Assembly (NCBI GenBank): GCA_938001995.1
Contig: CALLAV010000103.1
Span: 1-11,048 of the forward strand
Origin: an uncultured Amylibacter sp.
GTDB lineage: Bacteria > Pseudomonadota > Alphaproteobacteria > Rhodobacterales > Rhodobacteraceae
Reading direction: 5' to 3'
Length of the DNA stretch: 11,048 nucleotides
Numbering within the stretch: the stretch's first letter is position 1; every line of letters starts with the position of its first letter. The position numbers were made by a program, and so were the translations under genes. Under the pieces are notes generated by a model. That model did not search any database. It was not told where the DNA came from and worked only from the letters and a program-made list of their open reading frames with translations. Of this stretch, positions 4,298-11,048 are shown piece by piece.

Positions 4298-5590
4298 ATG
4301 ACAGATCGCCCATCCTACGGCTTTGACACCTTGCAAATCCACGCAGGCGCCCGCCCTGACCCCGCAACGGGCGCGCGTCAAACGCCGATCCACCAAACAA
4401 CGGCTTACGTGTTCCGCGATGCTGACCACGCCGCGGCCCTGTTTAACCTGCAAGAGGTCGGTTTCATCTATTCGCGCCTTACAAACCCGACCGTTGCAGT
4501 GCTTCAAGAACGCATTGCAACGCTGGAAGGCGGCGTTGGCGCGGTCTGCTGTTCCTCTGGTCACGCAGCCCAGATCATGGCGCTGTTCCCGCTGATGTCA
4601 CCGGGCATGAATGTGGTTGCCTCCACGCGTCTTTACGGTGGCACGCTGACGCAGTTTAGCCAGACCATCAAACGCTTTGGCTGGTCCGCCACCTTTGTGG
4701 ATATGGACGATGAAGAGGCCGTCAAAGCCGCCGTTGACGAAAACACCCGCGCGATTTTCTGTGAAAGCATTGCAAACCCTGGCGGTTATGTCACCGACAT
4801 CCCTGCCATGGCGAAAATCGCTGATGCAAACGGCATTCCGCTGATCGTGGACAACACAACGGCCACGCCATTCCTGTGTCGCCCGTTTGAAATGGGCGCG
4901 TCCCTTGTGGTGCATTCCACTACGAAATACCTCACAGGCTCTGGCACAGTTACAGGTGGCTGCGTCGTGGATTCAGGTCGTTTCGATTGGTCCCAAAACG
5001 ATAAATTCCCATCCCTGTCTCAACCCGAACCTGCCTATCACGGCCTAAAATTCCACGAGACTTTTGGCGAATTGGCCTTCACCTTCCACGGCATTGCCAT
5101 TGGTCTGCGCGACTTGGGCATGACCATGAACCCGCAAGGGGCGCACTATACGCTGGTTGGAATGGAAACCCTGTCTTTGCGTATGGAACGCCATGTTGAA
5201 AACGCGCAAAAGGTCGCTGAATGGTTGGAAAAAGACCCTCGCGTCGATTACGTGACCTACGCGGGTTTGAAATCCTCGCCCTATGCGGATCGCGCGAAAA
5301 AGCTGTATCCACGTGGCGCAGGCGCCTTGTTCACCTTCGCCGTCAAAGGCGGCTATGACGCCTGTATTAAGGTGGTGGACAGCTTGGAAATCTTCAGCCA
5401 CGTCGCCAACCTTGGCGATGCCCGCTCGCTGATTATCCACTCCGCTTCTACCACGCACCGCCAGTTGAGCGTAGAACAACAAGAAGCCGCAGGCGCAGGT
5501 CCAAGCGTTCTTCGCCTGTCCATCGGTATTGAAAGCGTCGAAGATATTATCGCCGATCTAGACCAAGCCTTGGCCAAAGCCACCGCCTGA
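4298..5590 (+). CDS. metY: O-acetylhomoserine sulfhydrylase (O-acetylhomoserine aminocarboxypropyltransferase)
   Basis: A PLP-dependent Cys/Met-metabolism enzyme that replaces the acetyl group of O-acetylhomoserine with sulfide to give homocysteine, or with methanethiol to give methionine directly. It is cytoplasmic and works as a tetramer in the family. At 430 aa it has the length typical of MetY rather than cystathionine gamma-synthase or lyase (about 390 aa). Visible elements are YSRLTNPTVAVLQERIATLEGG (Y58-S59-R60 phosphate/PLP contacts; segment 58-79), the AVCCSSGHAAQ turn (82-92), VDNTTATPFLCRP (184-196, PLP-ring Asp D185) and HSTTKYLTGSG (206-216), in which K210 should form the Schiff base. 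The C-terminal ANLGDARSLIIHSASTTH (about 368-385) and SVLRLSIGIE are typical. The ATG follows GGAGAG (4288-4293). It is probably co-transcribed with the CoA-binding gene and ends at the terminator at 5614. O-acetylserine may be an alternative substrate. Confidence 0.92.
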   Translation: MTDRPSYGFDTLQIHAGARPDPATGARQTPIHQTTAYVFRDADHAAALFNLQEVGFIYSRLTNPTVAVLQERIATLEGGVGAVCCSSGHAAQIMALFPLMSPGMNVVASTRLYGGTLTQFSQTIKRFGWSATFVDMDDEEAVKAAVDENTRAIFCESIANPGGYVTDIPAMAKIADANGIPLIVDNTTATPFLCRPFEMGASLVVHSTTKYLTGSGTVTGGCVVDSGRFDWSQNDKFPSLSQPEPAYHGLKFHETFGELAFTFHGIAIGLRDLGMTMNPQGAHYTLVGMETLSLRMERHVENAQKVAEWLEKDPRVDYVTYAGLKSSPYADRAKKLYPRGAGALFTFAVKGGYDACIKVVDSLEIFSHVANLGDARSLIIHSASTTHRQLSVEQQEAAGAGPSVLRLSIGIESVEDIIADLDQALAKATA

Positions 5591-5613
5591 TCTGCACGAA
5601 AACCCAACAATCT

Positions 5614-5635
5614 AAGGGGCCACTCGGCCCCTTTT
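5614..5635 (+). terminator. Intrinsic terminator of metY
   Basis: AAGGGGCC (5614-5621) pairs perfectly with GGCCCCTT (5626-5633) around the loop ACTC, followed by a short T-run (5632-5635). It lies 23 bp after the metY stop. Confidence 0.85.
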
Positions 5636-5783
5636 CCTTGTCCAGCGGCTCCAAAACCCTTGTTTTTCCGCCAATTTGCCCCCACATTTGGAACTGTTAA
5701 CCAGAACCGTGATAGACACGGCACAATCGGAGGTTTCTGCCCCTTGGGCGGATTGCTTCCAAATCAGGCAAAAACCCGCTAGT

Positions 5784-5852
5784 ATAGGGGCTTAACCCCC
5801 TATTTCCGTAGTAATTCGCAAGGGAATCGTTTACCCGCGAGCACAGGGTAAA
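5784..5852 (+). promoter_or_regulatory. Two perfect inverted repeats ahead of the 940-aa gene
   Basis: The first is ATAGGGG (5784-5790) / CCCCTAT (5797-5803), 7 bp with a 6-nt loop, overlapping a TAGTAT (5780-5785) that could be a -10 box. The second is TTTACCC (5830-5836) / GGGTAAA (5846-5852), 7 bp with a 9-nt loop, ending 13 nt before the ATG and covering the place where a Shine-Dalgarno would be expected. They could be an operator and a leader hairpin. The wider gap 5636-5865 also holds a small hairpin (CCGTG/CACGG, 5707-5721) and otherwise nothing I can support. Confidence 0.35.
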
Positions 5853-5865
5853 GAGTGTGTGAACC

Positions 5866-8688
5866 ATGATGGGCGACCATAAACCGAATTTTGCGCTCGA
5901 TCTCTCGAATGAGGGCGTCGCGCTCTGGCATCGCAGCAGCGGTGGCGGATGGTCTACGCTTGGCGCGGTTCCCCTTGCCGCCGAAGATTTTACCGAACAA
6001 CTGGCAGCCCTGCGCGACAGTGCATCAAAAGGCACGGGACGCGCACGCCGCGCCGTGATCCGCATTCCCCGCTCCGAAGTATTGCTCTCCAAAGTGCGTC
6101 TTGGCGTGTTCGAAGGCGAGGCCGCTACGCGCCACGCCCACAAACAAATCGCGGAAATGTCCCCTTACGCCATGGACGAAGTGTCCTTTGACCTGGGCGA
6201 AAAAGGTGCGGGGAACATGGCCCCTGTTGGCATCGTCGCGCGTCAAACATTGATCGAGGCCGAAGCCTTTGCCAAAGCAAACGGGTTCGATCCGCTGTAT
6301 TTCACCACGCAATACGCCGAACGAGAATTCACCCGCGAACCGCGGTTTTACATCGGTGAAGCCAAAGCCGCCGCCAAGCCGTTGTGGTTTGTGCCTTGGG
6401 TGGCTGCGGCATCCATTGGTTTGGCTGCGGGGTATTTCGGATGGAGCTATGTCAGCGCACCTGATGTGGCCGAACCAACCTTTACAACCGCCATTGAAGA
6501 ACCTGCCGAAGAAACGGTCACACCTGTTGTCGAAGAAACCGCAGCAGTCGTTGAACCCGAACCCCAACCTGCCGTAGACACTGCGCAACTGGGCCTTCAG
6601 GACGTGGCCCCAGCGCTGCCCAACGTGGTGGGCGCGATTGAGCCACCATCGGTTACAGAATATCCTGATCTGTTGGTGTCGTCCTTTACCATCGGTTCTG
6701 AAAACGATGACCCATTGGTTGCGCGCCTGACTGTCGCACAAGCGGACCTTCCGGATGTTTCTGTGTCCTCAAAGCAGCTTAAGACCAGCGATCTGCAAAT
6801 TGCCGAAGCACGGCGCGATCTACCAGATGTGTCTGTGAACACAGAAATTGTGACCATCATCGAAGCCGACATGGCGATGATCCCGCTTGATACGCCAGAG
6901 CCTGCCTCTCCGATCCAGCTTGCATCCCTGACCACACCAGATCAGGCCTTTGATCCCGCCCTTATCACCGGCTTGCCGCGCACCATTTTGTCTGACGGGC
7001 CTGTAAATACAGCGACGACCCAAACCGCCGCACGTCCGGTGCGCCCACCATCACCGATCACGGCTGAACCTGGCACATTGACGCCAACCGTTGAGGGAAC
7101 ACCTGGTCCTGAGTACATCACGATCTTTGCGGGCCGCCCATCCAATGCGCCACGCAACCGTGTTGACCCGTTGCCGCCCGAATTGGAATTGGCAGGCAAA
7201 AAACCACGTTTGCGTCCAGCAACTCTGGTTGTGCCACAAGCAGAGGTTCTTGCGGCTGTTGAACCCGAAGAAATCGCAGAGCCGACAATCCTTGACCTTG
7301 CTGATCCCGCGTTGCGACCTTTGCGTGCACGTGTTCGCCCAGATACATTGTTGGTTCCCGAAACCGTCGTTGCAGAGGCGGTTGTTGAGCCAGAAGCCGA
7401 AGCCTTGGTTGAATCTGTTGTGGAAGAAACCGCACCAGACACCGTGGTAGAGGAACCAACACTGCTCGCGCTTGCTGATCCTGCGCTACGCCCGCTGCGC
7501 GCGCGGGTGCGCCCTTCTGAATTGTCAGATCGCGCGCAAGCCGTTGTTGCACAACAGGAAATCGCCAGCCTTGGGGATCCAGCGCTGCGCCCTTTCCGCG
7601 CCCAGTTGCGCCCAGCCACCTTGGTTGTTCCAGAACCTGTGAGCGTCCCAGCGGCACAAGTCGAGGTGGTTGAAACGCCCACGACGCCAAACACGGCGCT
7701 GGCCTCACTGGTGGAAAACGCCATCGCCGATGCCGCGACACAAGCCCCTGCAGAAACGCCTGAAGAAACAACCGACCCAATTGCTGCGGCAATTGCACAG
7801 GACTCGGTGATACAAGCCATCCAAGAAGAGGCTTCGGTTCTTGCACTTGCGGATCCGGCTTTGCGCCCCTTCCGTGCGCGCACGCGCCCATCGGGATTGG
7901 TGGCCTCGGACCAATTGGCGGCCCTGACAACTGACGGTGCAGAAACCCAAACAGACGCCGCGCCAACACTGTTGGCCCTTGCGGACCCAACGCTGTCGGG
8001 TGTTCGCGCCCGTACACGACCCAGCAACCTGCGCGTCATCACCCCTGCGGAGCGCAACTCGCTTTTGTCGCTTGCGGACCCAAGCCTTGCTGGTAAACGC
8101 ACTCGCGTGCGGCCGCGCAATCTGCGTATCATCGCGCCAGAGGCAGAGCCAGAGCCTCAAACACCAAACATCGAAGCCCTGATCGAAGAAGCCGAGGCCG
8201 AAAAGCCAGAGCCGAAAGTCATCCGCGGTACAAGACAGGCCGTAGCCGTTAGCCCGAAACCAAAGGTGCGCCCGCGCAACCTGTCGCGTGTTGTGCAGCG
8301 TGTCACCCGCGAAGCAGCCCGCACCAACGCCTCTGTGCGCAATGACAGCAATGATGGGCAATCGGGCATCCGCGCCTCTGGTGGTTCGACACGTGCCACA
8401 GCGAAATTGCCAAAATCTGCCAAGGGCACTGTAAAATCTGCACCGCCAACCAGCACAACAGTGGCGCGCGCAGCGACGGAGAAGTCCAAATTTAAGAAAT
8501 CACGCATGAGCCTTGTGGGTATCTTTGGGGCACCAAACAAACGCCGTGCCCTGATCCGCCTGCCCTCTGGTCGCTATGTAAAGGTGCAAAGCGGCGATAA
8601 GGTCAGCGGTTGGAAAGTGTCCGCCATTGGCGAAAGCAGCCTGCGCATAAACAAAGGCAGTCGGAACCAGACCCTCCGCATTCCATAA
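5866..8688 (+). CDS. Large bitopic membrane protein with GspL/PilM-like N-terminus, repeat-rich periplasmic linker and PilP/GspC-like C-terminus
   Basis: I do not recognise a named gene. Residues 1-165 look like a cytoplasmic half-domain of the GspL/PilM type: NFALDLSNEGVALWHR near the start, RRAVIRIPRSEVLLSKVRL (61-79), then EGEAATRHAHKQIAEMSPYA (83-102). One transmembrane helix (about 173-195, LWFVPWVAAASIGLAAGYFG) follows lysines, predicting N-in/C-out. Residues 197-880 are a disordered-looking Pro/Glu/Ala/Val-rich periplasmic stretch with six copies of an 18-residue unit (478-753) and two copies of DLPDVSV (294-300, 318-324); it turns basic after 785. The end (882-940: SLVGIFGAPNKRRALIRLP, then YVKVQSGDKVSGWKVSAIG) is a compact beta domain resembling PilP/GspC periplasmic domains. 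This layout suggests an envelope-spanning tether or pilus/secretion-like assembly factor; that is inference. A stop codon lies 6 nt before the ATG, so the start is 5866 or the adjacent ATG at 5869. No Shine-Dalgarno is clear. No pilus or type II secretion genes are adjacent. Confidence 0.6.
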   Translation: MMGDHKPNFALDLSNEGVALWHRSSGGGWSTLGAVPLAAEDFTEQLAALRDSASKGTGRARRAVIRIPRSEVLLSKVRLGVFEGEAATRHAHKQIAEMSPYAMDEVSFDLGEKGAGNMAPVGIVARQTLIEAEAFAKANGFDPLYFTTQYAEREFTREPRFYIGEAKAAAKPLWFVPWVAAASIGLAAGYFGWSYVSAPDVAEPTFTTAIEEPAEETVTPVVEETAAVVEPEPQPAVDTAQLGLQDVAPALPNVVGAIEPPSVTEYPDLLVSSFTIGSENDDPLVARLTVAQADLPDVSVSSKQLKTSDLQIAEARRDLPDVSVNTEIVTIIEADMAMIPLDTPEPASPIQLASLTTPDQAFDPALITGLPRTILSDGPVNTATTQTAARPVRPPSPITAEPGTLTPTVEGTPGPEYITIFAGRPSNAPRNRVDPLPPELELAGKKPRLRPATLVVPQAEVLAAVEPEEIAEPTILDLADPALRPLRARVRPDTLLVPETVVAEAVVEPEAEALVESVVEETAPDTVVEEPTLLALADPALRPLRARVRPSELSDRAQAVVAQQEIASLGDPALRPFRAQLRPATLVVPEPVSVPAAQVEVVETPTTPNTALASLVENAIADAATQAPAETPEETTDPIAAAIAQDSVIQAIQEEASVLALADPALRPFRARTRPSGLVASDQLAALTTDGAETQTDAAPTLLALADPTLSGVRARTRPSNLRVITPAERNSLLSLADPSLAGKRTRVRPRNLRIIAPEAEPEPQTPNIEALIEEAEAEKPEPKVIRGTRQAVAVSPKPKVRPRNLSRVVQRVTREAARTNASVRNDSNDGQSGIRASGGSTRATAKLPKSAKGTVKSAPPTSTTVARAATEKSKFKKSRMSLVGIFGAPNKRRALIRLPSGRYVKVQSGDKVSGWKVSAIGESSLRINKGSRNQTLRIP
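7297..8124 (+). repeat. Six copies of an 18-codon repeat within the 940-aa gene
   Basis: The copies lie at 7297-7350, 7471-7524, 7570-7623, 7846-7899, 7978-8031 and 8071-8124. The protein consensus is L(A/G)DP(A/T/S)LxxxRxxxRPxxL, most often LADPALRPLRARVRPxxL. The copies are spaced irregularly (31 to 92 codons apart), and the bases between them differ, so this is a conserved protein motif in a fast-changing linker and not a recent tandem duplication. The last two copies lose the central RP (SGVRAR, AGKRTR). Degenerate relatives occur at residues 445-455 (KKPRLRPATLV) and 797-809 (PKPKVRPRNLSRV). Confidence 0.85.
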
Positions 8689-8701
8689 GTTGGATGCGGA
8701 G
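8674..8701. terminator. Hairpin spanning the 14-bp gap between convergent genes
   Basis: CTCCGCAT (8674-8681) pairs with ATGCGGAG (8694-8701), and CCA (8683-8685) with TGG (8691-8693), with one bulged T and the loop TAAGT that contains the stop codon of the upstream gene. The plus-strand T-tract is only three bases and the minus strand has none, so it is a weak terminator but the only structure available to separate the convergent transcripts. Confidence 0.45.
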
Positions 8702-8702
8702 T

Positions 8703-10100
8703 TTACAGCAACAAAATAGCAGCCAGCCCCAAGAACGCGAAGAACCCGACCACATCGGTTACGGTGGTCACAAACGCGCCTGATGCCAGAGCTGGGTCGA
8801 TTTTCAGCTTATCCAATATAATCGGGATCAAAATCCCCGCCATTCCTGCCACCAGCAGGTTCACAACCATCGCCATGCCCAAAACCACGCCCAGCATCGG
8901 CGAGCCGAACCAGATCAGCCCGACAATGCCAATAATTACGGCAAACACCAATCCGTTCAACAATCCAACACCCACTTCGCGTCGAATAATCCGAAAGGCG
9001 TTGGACGACGTCAAATCTTTCGTCGCCAGCGCGCGTACCGCCACAGTCATGGTCTGCGTTGCAGCATTGCCCCCCATCGAAGCCACAATCGGCATTAAGA
9101 CGGCGAGCGCCACGATGGCCTCAATCACCCCCGAAAACTGCGCAATGACGATGGAGGCAACAATCGCCGTGATCAGGTTCACCGCAAGCCACGGAAACCG
9201 CTGTCGTGTAGTGTCCAAAACAGTGTCTGTCAGACTTTCGTCGCCCACACCTGCAAGCAGTTTCAAATCCTCTTCGGCCTCTTCATCAAGCACATCCATC
9301 GCGTCATCGATGGTGATCACCCCAACCAAACGACCCAGTTCGTCGATCACCGGAGCAGACACCATGTGGTATTGGTTAAACGCATAGGCCACGTCTTCTT
9401 GGGATTGCATGGCGGGAATAATTTGGAAATTTCCGTCCATGATGTTGGCCAACATCACGTCACGCGGGCTCGACATCAGCGCAGAAAGCGCAACTTTACC
9501 AATGGGTTGAAGTTTAGGATCGACAATCACAACATCATAAAACCGATCCGGCAGATCGGTTGCTCCGCGCAGATAATCAATGGCATTGCCCACGGACCAA
9601 TGGGCAGGCGACATGACCAATTCACGCTGCATCAGACGGCCAGCGGTCTCTTCGGGATATTGCAGCGCCTGTTCAACGGCGACCCGTTCAGCGTCTTCCA
9701 ACGCATCGAGGACACGCGCCTGTTCTGGCACTTCCAGATCCTCGATCAGATCAACAACGTCATCGGACTCCAGATCCTTAAGCGCCTCTGCCATCACATC
9801 AGCGGGAAGGTCTTCGATCACATCAACCCGCAGGTTTTCATCCAACTCGGATAAAACCTCACCGTCGATTTCCGTGCCCCAAAGCCTCAACAGATCGGAA
9901 CGTTCAGAGCCCGAAATTTGTTCTAGAAAGTCGGCAATATCAGCAGAGTGCAGCGGGTCCAGCAGGGCCACTAACGCGGCTTTGTCACCCAATTCAACCG
10001 CGTTCAGAATGGCATCCGTGGCCACACGATCCAGCGCGTAGGCGTTGTCTGCACCATCCAAATCAGCGCTATTTGGCTCGGCTGTGGATTGGTCCTGCAT
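8703..10100 (-). CDS. mgtE: Magnesium transporter MgtE
   Basis: A homodimeric, Mg2+-gated inner-membrane channel for Mg2+ uptake. The 465-residue length and order match the family: an acidic helical MgtE_N domain (about 35-155, with repeated LEDLPADVMAEALKDLESDD-like helices rich in Asp/Glu that bind regulatory Mg2+), a CBS pair (about 158-275, including YDVVIVDPKLQPIGKVAL and HMVSAPVIDELGRLVGVITI), then a plug-helix region and five transmembrane helices (about 305-465). The pore signature LMPIVASMGGNAATQT (335-350) and the late DPALASGAFVTTVTDV (435-450) are present; D435 corresponds to the conserved pore Asp of the family. A short variable N-terminal tail of about 25 residues precedes the first domain. 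The ATG has AAAGGAAC (complement of 10108-10115) at a good distance. The leader can form two competing hairpins (10121-10186). The gene is convergent with the 940-aa gene and divergent from the TPR gene. Confidence 0.95.
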   Translation of the reverse strand: MQDQSTAEPNSADLDGADNAYALDRVATDAILNAVELGDKAALVALLDPLHSADIADFLEQISGSERSDLLRLWGTEIDGEVLSELDENLRVDVIEDLPADVMAEALKDLESDDVVDLIEDLEVPEQARVLDALEDAERVAVEQALQYPEETAGRLMQRELVMSPAHWSVGNAIDYLRGATDLPDRFYDVVIVDPKLQPIGKVALSALMSSPRDVMLANIMDGNFQIIPAMQSQEDVAYAFNQYHMVSAPVIDELGRLVGVITIDDAMDVLDEEAEEDLKLLAGVGDESLTDTVLDTTRQRFPWLAVNLITAIVASIVIAQFSGVIEAIVALAVLMPIVASMGGNAATQTMTVAVRALATKDLTSSNAFRIIRREVGVGLLNGLVFAVIIGIVGLIWFGSPMLGVVLGMAMVVNLLVAGMAGILIPIILDKLKIDPALASGAFVTTVTDVVGFFAFLGLAAILLL

Positions 10101-10120
10101 GCGCTGGTTCCTTTTTGGAT

Positions 10121-10186
10121 GAATTGCGCCGTTTTACCGCGTCGACCACAATGCAACAACCGCAATTCCTCTGGGTTTGCGTTGTT
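10121..10186 (-). promoter_or_regulatory. mgtE leader with two mutually exclusive hairpins
   Basis: Read toward mgtE, hairpin A pairs AACAACGCAA (10186-10177) with TTGCGGTTGTT (10165-10155), 10 bp with one bulged G. Hairpin B pairs GAATTGCG (10168-10161) with CGCAATTC (10128-10121), a perfect 8 bp. Both need 10161-10165, so only one can form. Hairpin B ends five bases before the Shine-Dalgarno. This is the layout of a switchable leader, but the transcription start is unknown and the two structures could be coincidental. Confidence 0.35.
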
Positions 10187-10256
10187 TACTTCGTAACGTT
10201 TCCCCCGCTACTGTCCGAAAAAATGGCAAAGACCACGGCAGAGACCACGATCAACA

Positions 10257-11048
10257 ATGGCAGACGACACCCCAAAACAAATGAAATTCAATTCATTAAA
10301 GGACTTGCGCACAGCAACGGTGGATCATCATCGCAAAGGCGACATTGAAGTGGCCAAAGGGCTGTATCGCGCCTACCTGTCCAAAGTGCCAAAAGATGCG
10401 GCGATGTGGTCCAATCTTGGGGCGTTGTTTCGGGCCGAAAAGAACTATCGCATGGCTGTTGTGTGCCAGCGCCGCGCTCTTGCTGCAGATCCCAAAGCTG
10501 AAATCGTATTGAACAACGCCTCGAACGCGCATTTTGATGCGGGTGAACCCGAAGAGGCCCTAGCGCTGCGCCGGCGCGCATTAGACGTGAACCCGGATCG
10601 CGCGGAGAATTGGGCCTCGCTCGGGAAATACCTGCGCGCGCTTGGTCGCCACGACGAAGCAAAAGTTGAATTGGAAAAAGCGCTCAAACTGCACCCAGAC
10701 GATCCTGAATTACATATTCAGTTGGCCTTTGCTGTGCTGTCCCTCGGCGATTACCCAAATGGCTTTTCCGAGTTCAATTGGCGTTGGCAGGGCGACGAAA
10801 TTAGCCTACCCGACCTGCCCTTTCCGCAATGGCAGGGAGAGGATCTTAGCGGCAAAACCATCCTTGTGATCCCAGAACAAGGGTTCGGTGACACCATCCT
10901 TCTGGCGCGTTTTTTGCGGGGCCTTGCGGACCTTGGTGCAAAGGTGCGTATGAACGTGAAAAAGCCGCTGCGCCGTGTGTTTGAGACCCTCGAAGGCGTT
11001 GATAAATTTGTGTTCGCCAAAGAGGAAATGCAGGGGTGTGATTATTGG
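10257..11048 (+). CDS. TPR protein with start of a GT9-like glycosyltransferase domain, 5' part
   Basis: The frame is open to the right edge, giving 264 residues of a longer protein. Residues 15-48 form a helical lead-in, followed by about three and a half tetratricopeptide repeats: 49-82 (AMWSNLGALFRAEKNYRMAV), 83-116 (IVLNNASNAHFDAGEPEEAL), 117-150 (NWASLGKYLRALGRHDEAKV) and 151-about 175, each ending in the usual A-(L)-xxP pattern. A second domain starts near 196 with SGKTILVIPEQGFGDTILLA (198-217) and continues RFLRGLADLGAKVRM and LEGVDKFVF. This matches the start of heptosyltransferase-like (GT9) domains found fused to TPRs, whose GxGD loop faces the active site. Such proteins are thought to glycosylate proteins or envelope polymers; the acceptor here is unknown. 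The start ATG has only a weak purine-rich stretch upstream; ATG at 10281 is an alternative. There is no signal peptide, so it is cytoplasmic. Confidence 0.85.
   Translation, partial: MADDTPKQMKFNSLKDLRTATVDHHRKGDIEVAKGLYRAYLSKVPKDAAMWSNLGALFRAEKNYRMAVVCQRRALAADPKAEIVLNNASNAHFDAGEPEEALALRRRALDVNPDRAENWASLGKYLRALGRHDEAKVELEKALKLHPDDPELHIQLAFAVLSLGDYPNGFSEFNWRWQGDEISLPDLPFPQWQGEDLSGKTILVIPEQGFGDTILLARFLRGLADLGAKVRMNVKKPLRRVFETLEGVDKFVFAKEEMQGCDYW

Noticed and set aside
6942..8132. 396-codon open frame on the minus strand opposite the repeat region
   Set aside because: Its product is a low-complexity Ser/Ala/Gly/Arg-rich sequence that mirrors the codon bias of the plus-strand gene. It has no domain pattern or ribosome-binding site and ends inside the real gene.
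7118..8361. Other long minus-strand frames (7118-8017, 7705-8361)
   Set aside because: These are shadows of the GC-rich repeated plus-strand coding sequence; the composition is odd and no start signal is visible.
10230..10249. Direct repeat AGACCACG (10230-10237 and 10242-10249) upstream of the TPR gene
   Set aside because: Only two 8-bp copies 12 bp apart; this is about one helical turn and could be a regulator site, but it is too little evidence to list.
10101..10256. M-box Mg2+ riboswitch ahead of mgtE
   Set aside because: The leader is too short and lacks the multi-helix M-box layout; only two simple competing hairpins are visible.
10073..10348. Small plus-strand frame over the mgtE/TPR intergenic region, including an ATG at 10223
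   Set aside because: It overlaps both genes, has a Ser/Arg-rich out-of-frame look, and competes with the well-supported TPR frame at 10257.
1..11048. CRISPR array, prophage, insertion sequence, toxin-antitoxin or defence system
   Set aside because: No regularly spaced repeats, transposase, integrase, terminal inverted repeats or defence-type domains were found; the only repeats are protein-coding ones at 7297-8124.

Overview
The window looks like the chromosome of a marine alphaproteobacterium of the Rhodobacterales (Roseobacter-type). The reasons are moderately GC-rich DNA, alphaproteobacterial-looking proteins throughout, a DMSP-lyase-family cupin, a MetY-type sulfhydrylase behind a CoA-binding protein, and a class II tRNA-Tyr beside rlmB. 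Most genes are ordinary housekeeping or envelope functions. I see no phage, transposon, CRISPR array or defence island.

Left part (1-2081): the 3' end of a HxlR-family regulator, a minus-strand tRNA-Tyr(GUA), then rlmB (23S rRNA 2'-O-methyltransferase) and a Tat/Sec-exported YHS-domain protein that ends in a long-stem terminator. From 2082 to 2384 there is no protein gene. This gap holds a good candidate small RNA (about 2183-2272: weak promoter, 5' hairpin, unpaired linker, strong intrinsic terminator). Next is a secreted PA14-domain protein, convergent with a DMSP-lyase-family cupin. The terminator between these two lies inside the last codons of the cupin gene.

Middle (3609-5635): a divergent promoter region, then a probable two-gene unit of a CoA-binding Rossmann protein (possibly leaderless) and metY (O-acetylhomoserine sulfhydrylase, methionine synthesis), closed by a clean terminator. 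DMSP breakdown and sulfur assimilation are therefore side by side, which fits a marine sulfur-using lifestyle but does not prove a functional link.

Right part (5636-11048): a 940-residue bitopic membrane protein that I cannot assign to a described system. It has an N-terminal domain resembling GspL/PilM, one transmembrane helix, a very long proline/acid-rich periplasmic linker with six copies of an 18-residue LADPALRPxRARxRPxxL unit, and a small C-terminal beta domain resembling PilP/GspC. This is the most unusual object in the window. It is convergent, across 14 bp, with mgtE (Mg2+ channel), whose leader can form two mutually exclusive hairpins. Divergent from mgtE is a TPR protein with the start of a GT9-like glycosyltransferase domain, cut by the window edge.

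All assignments rest on reading motifs by eye. No database search or RNA-folding calculation was possible.
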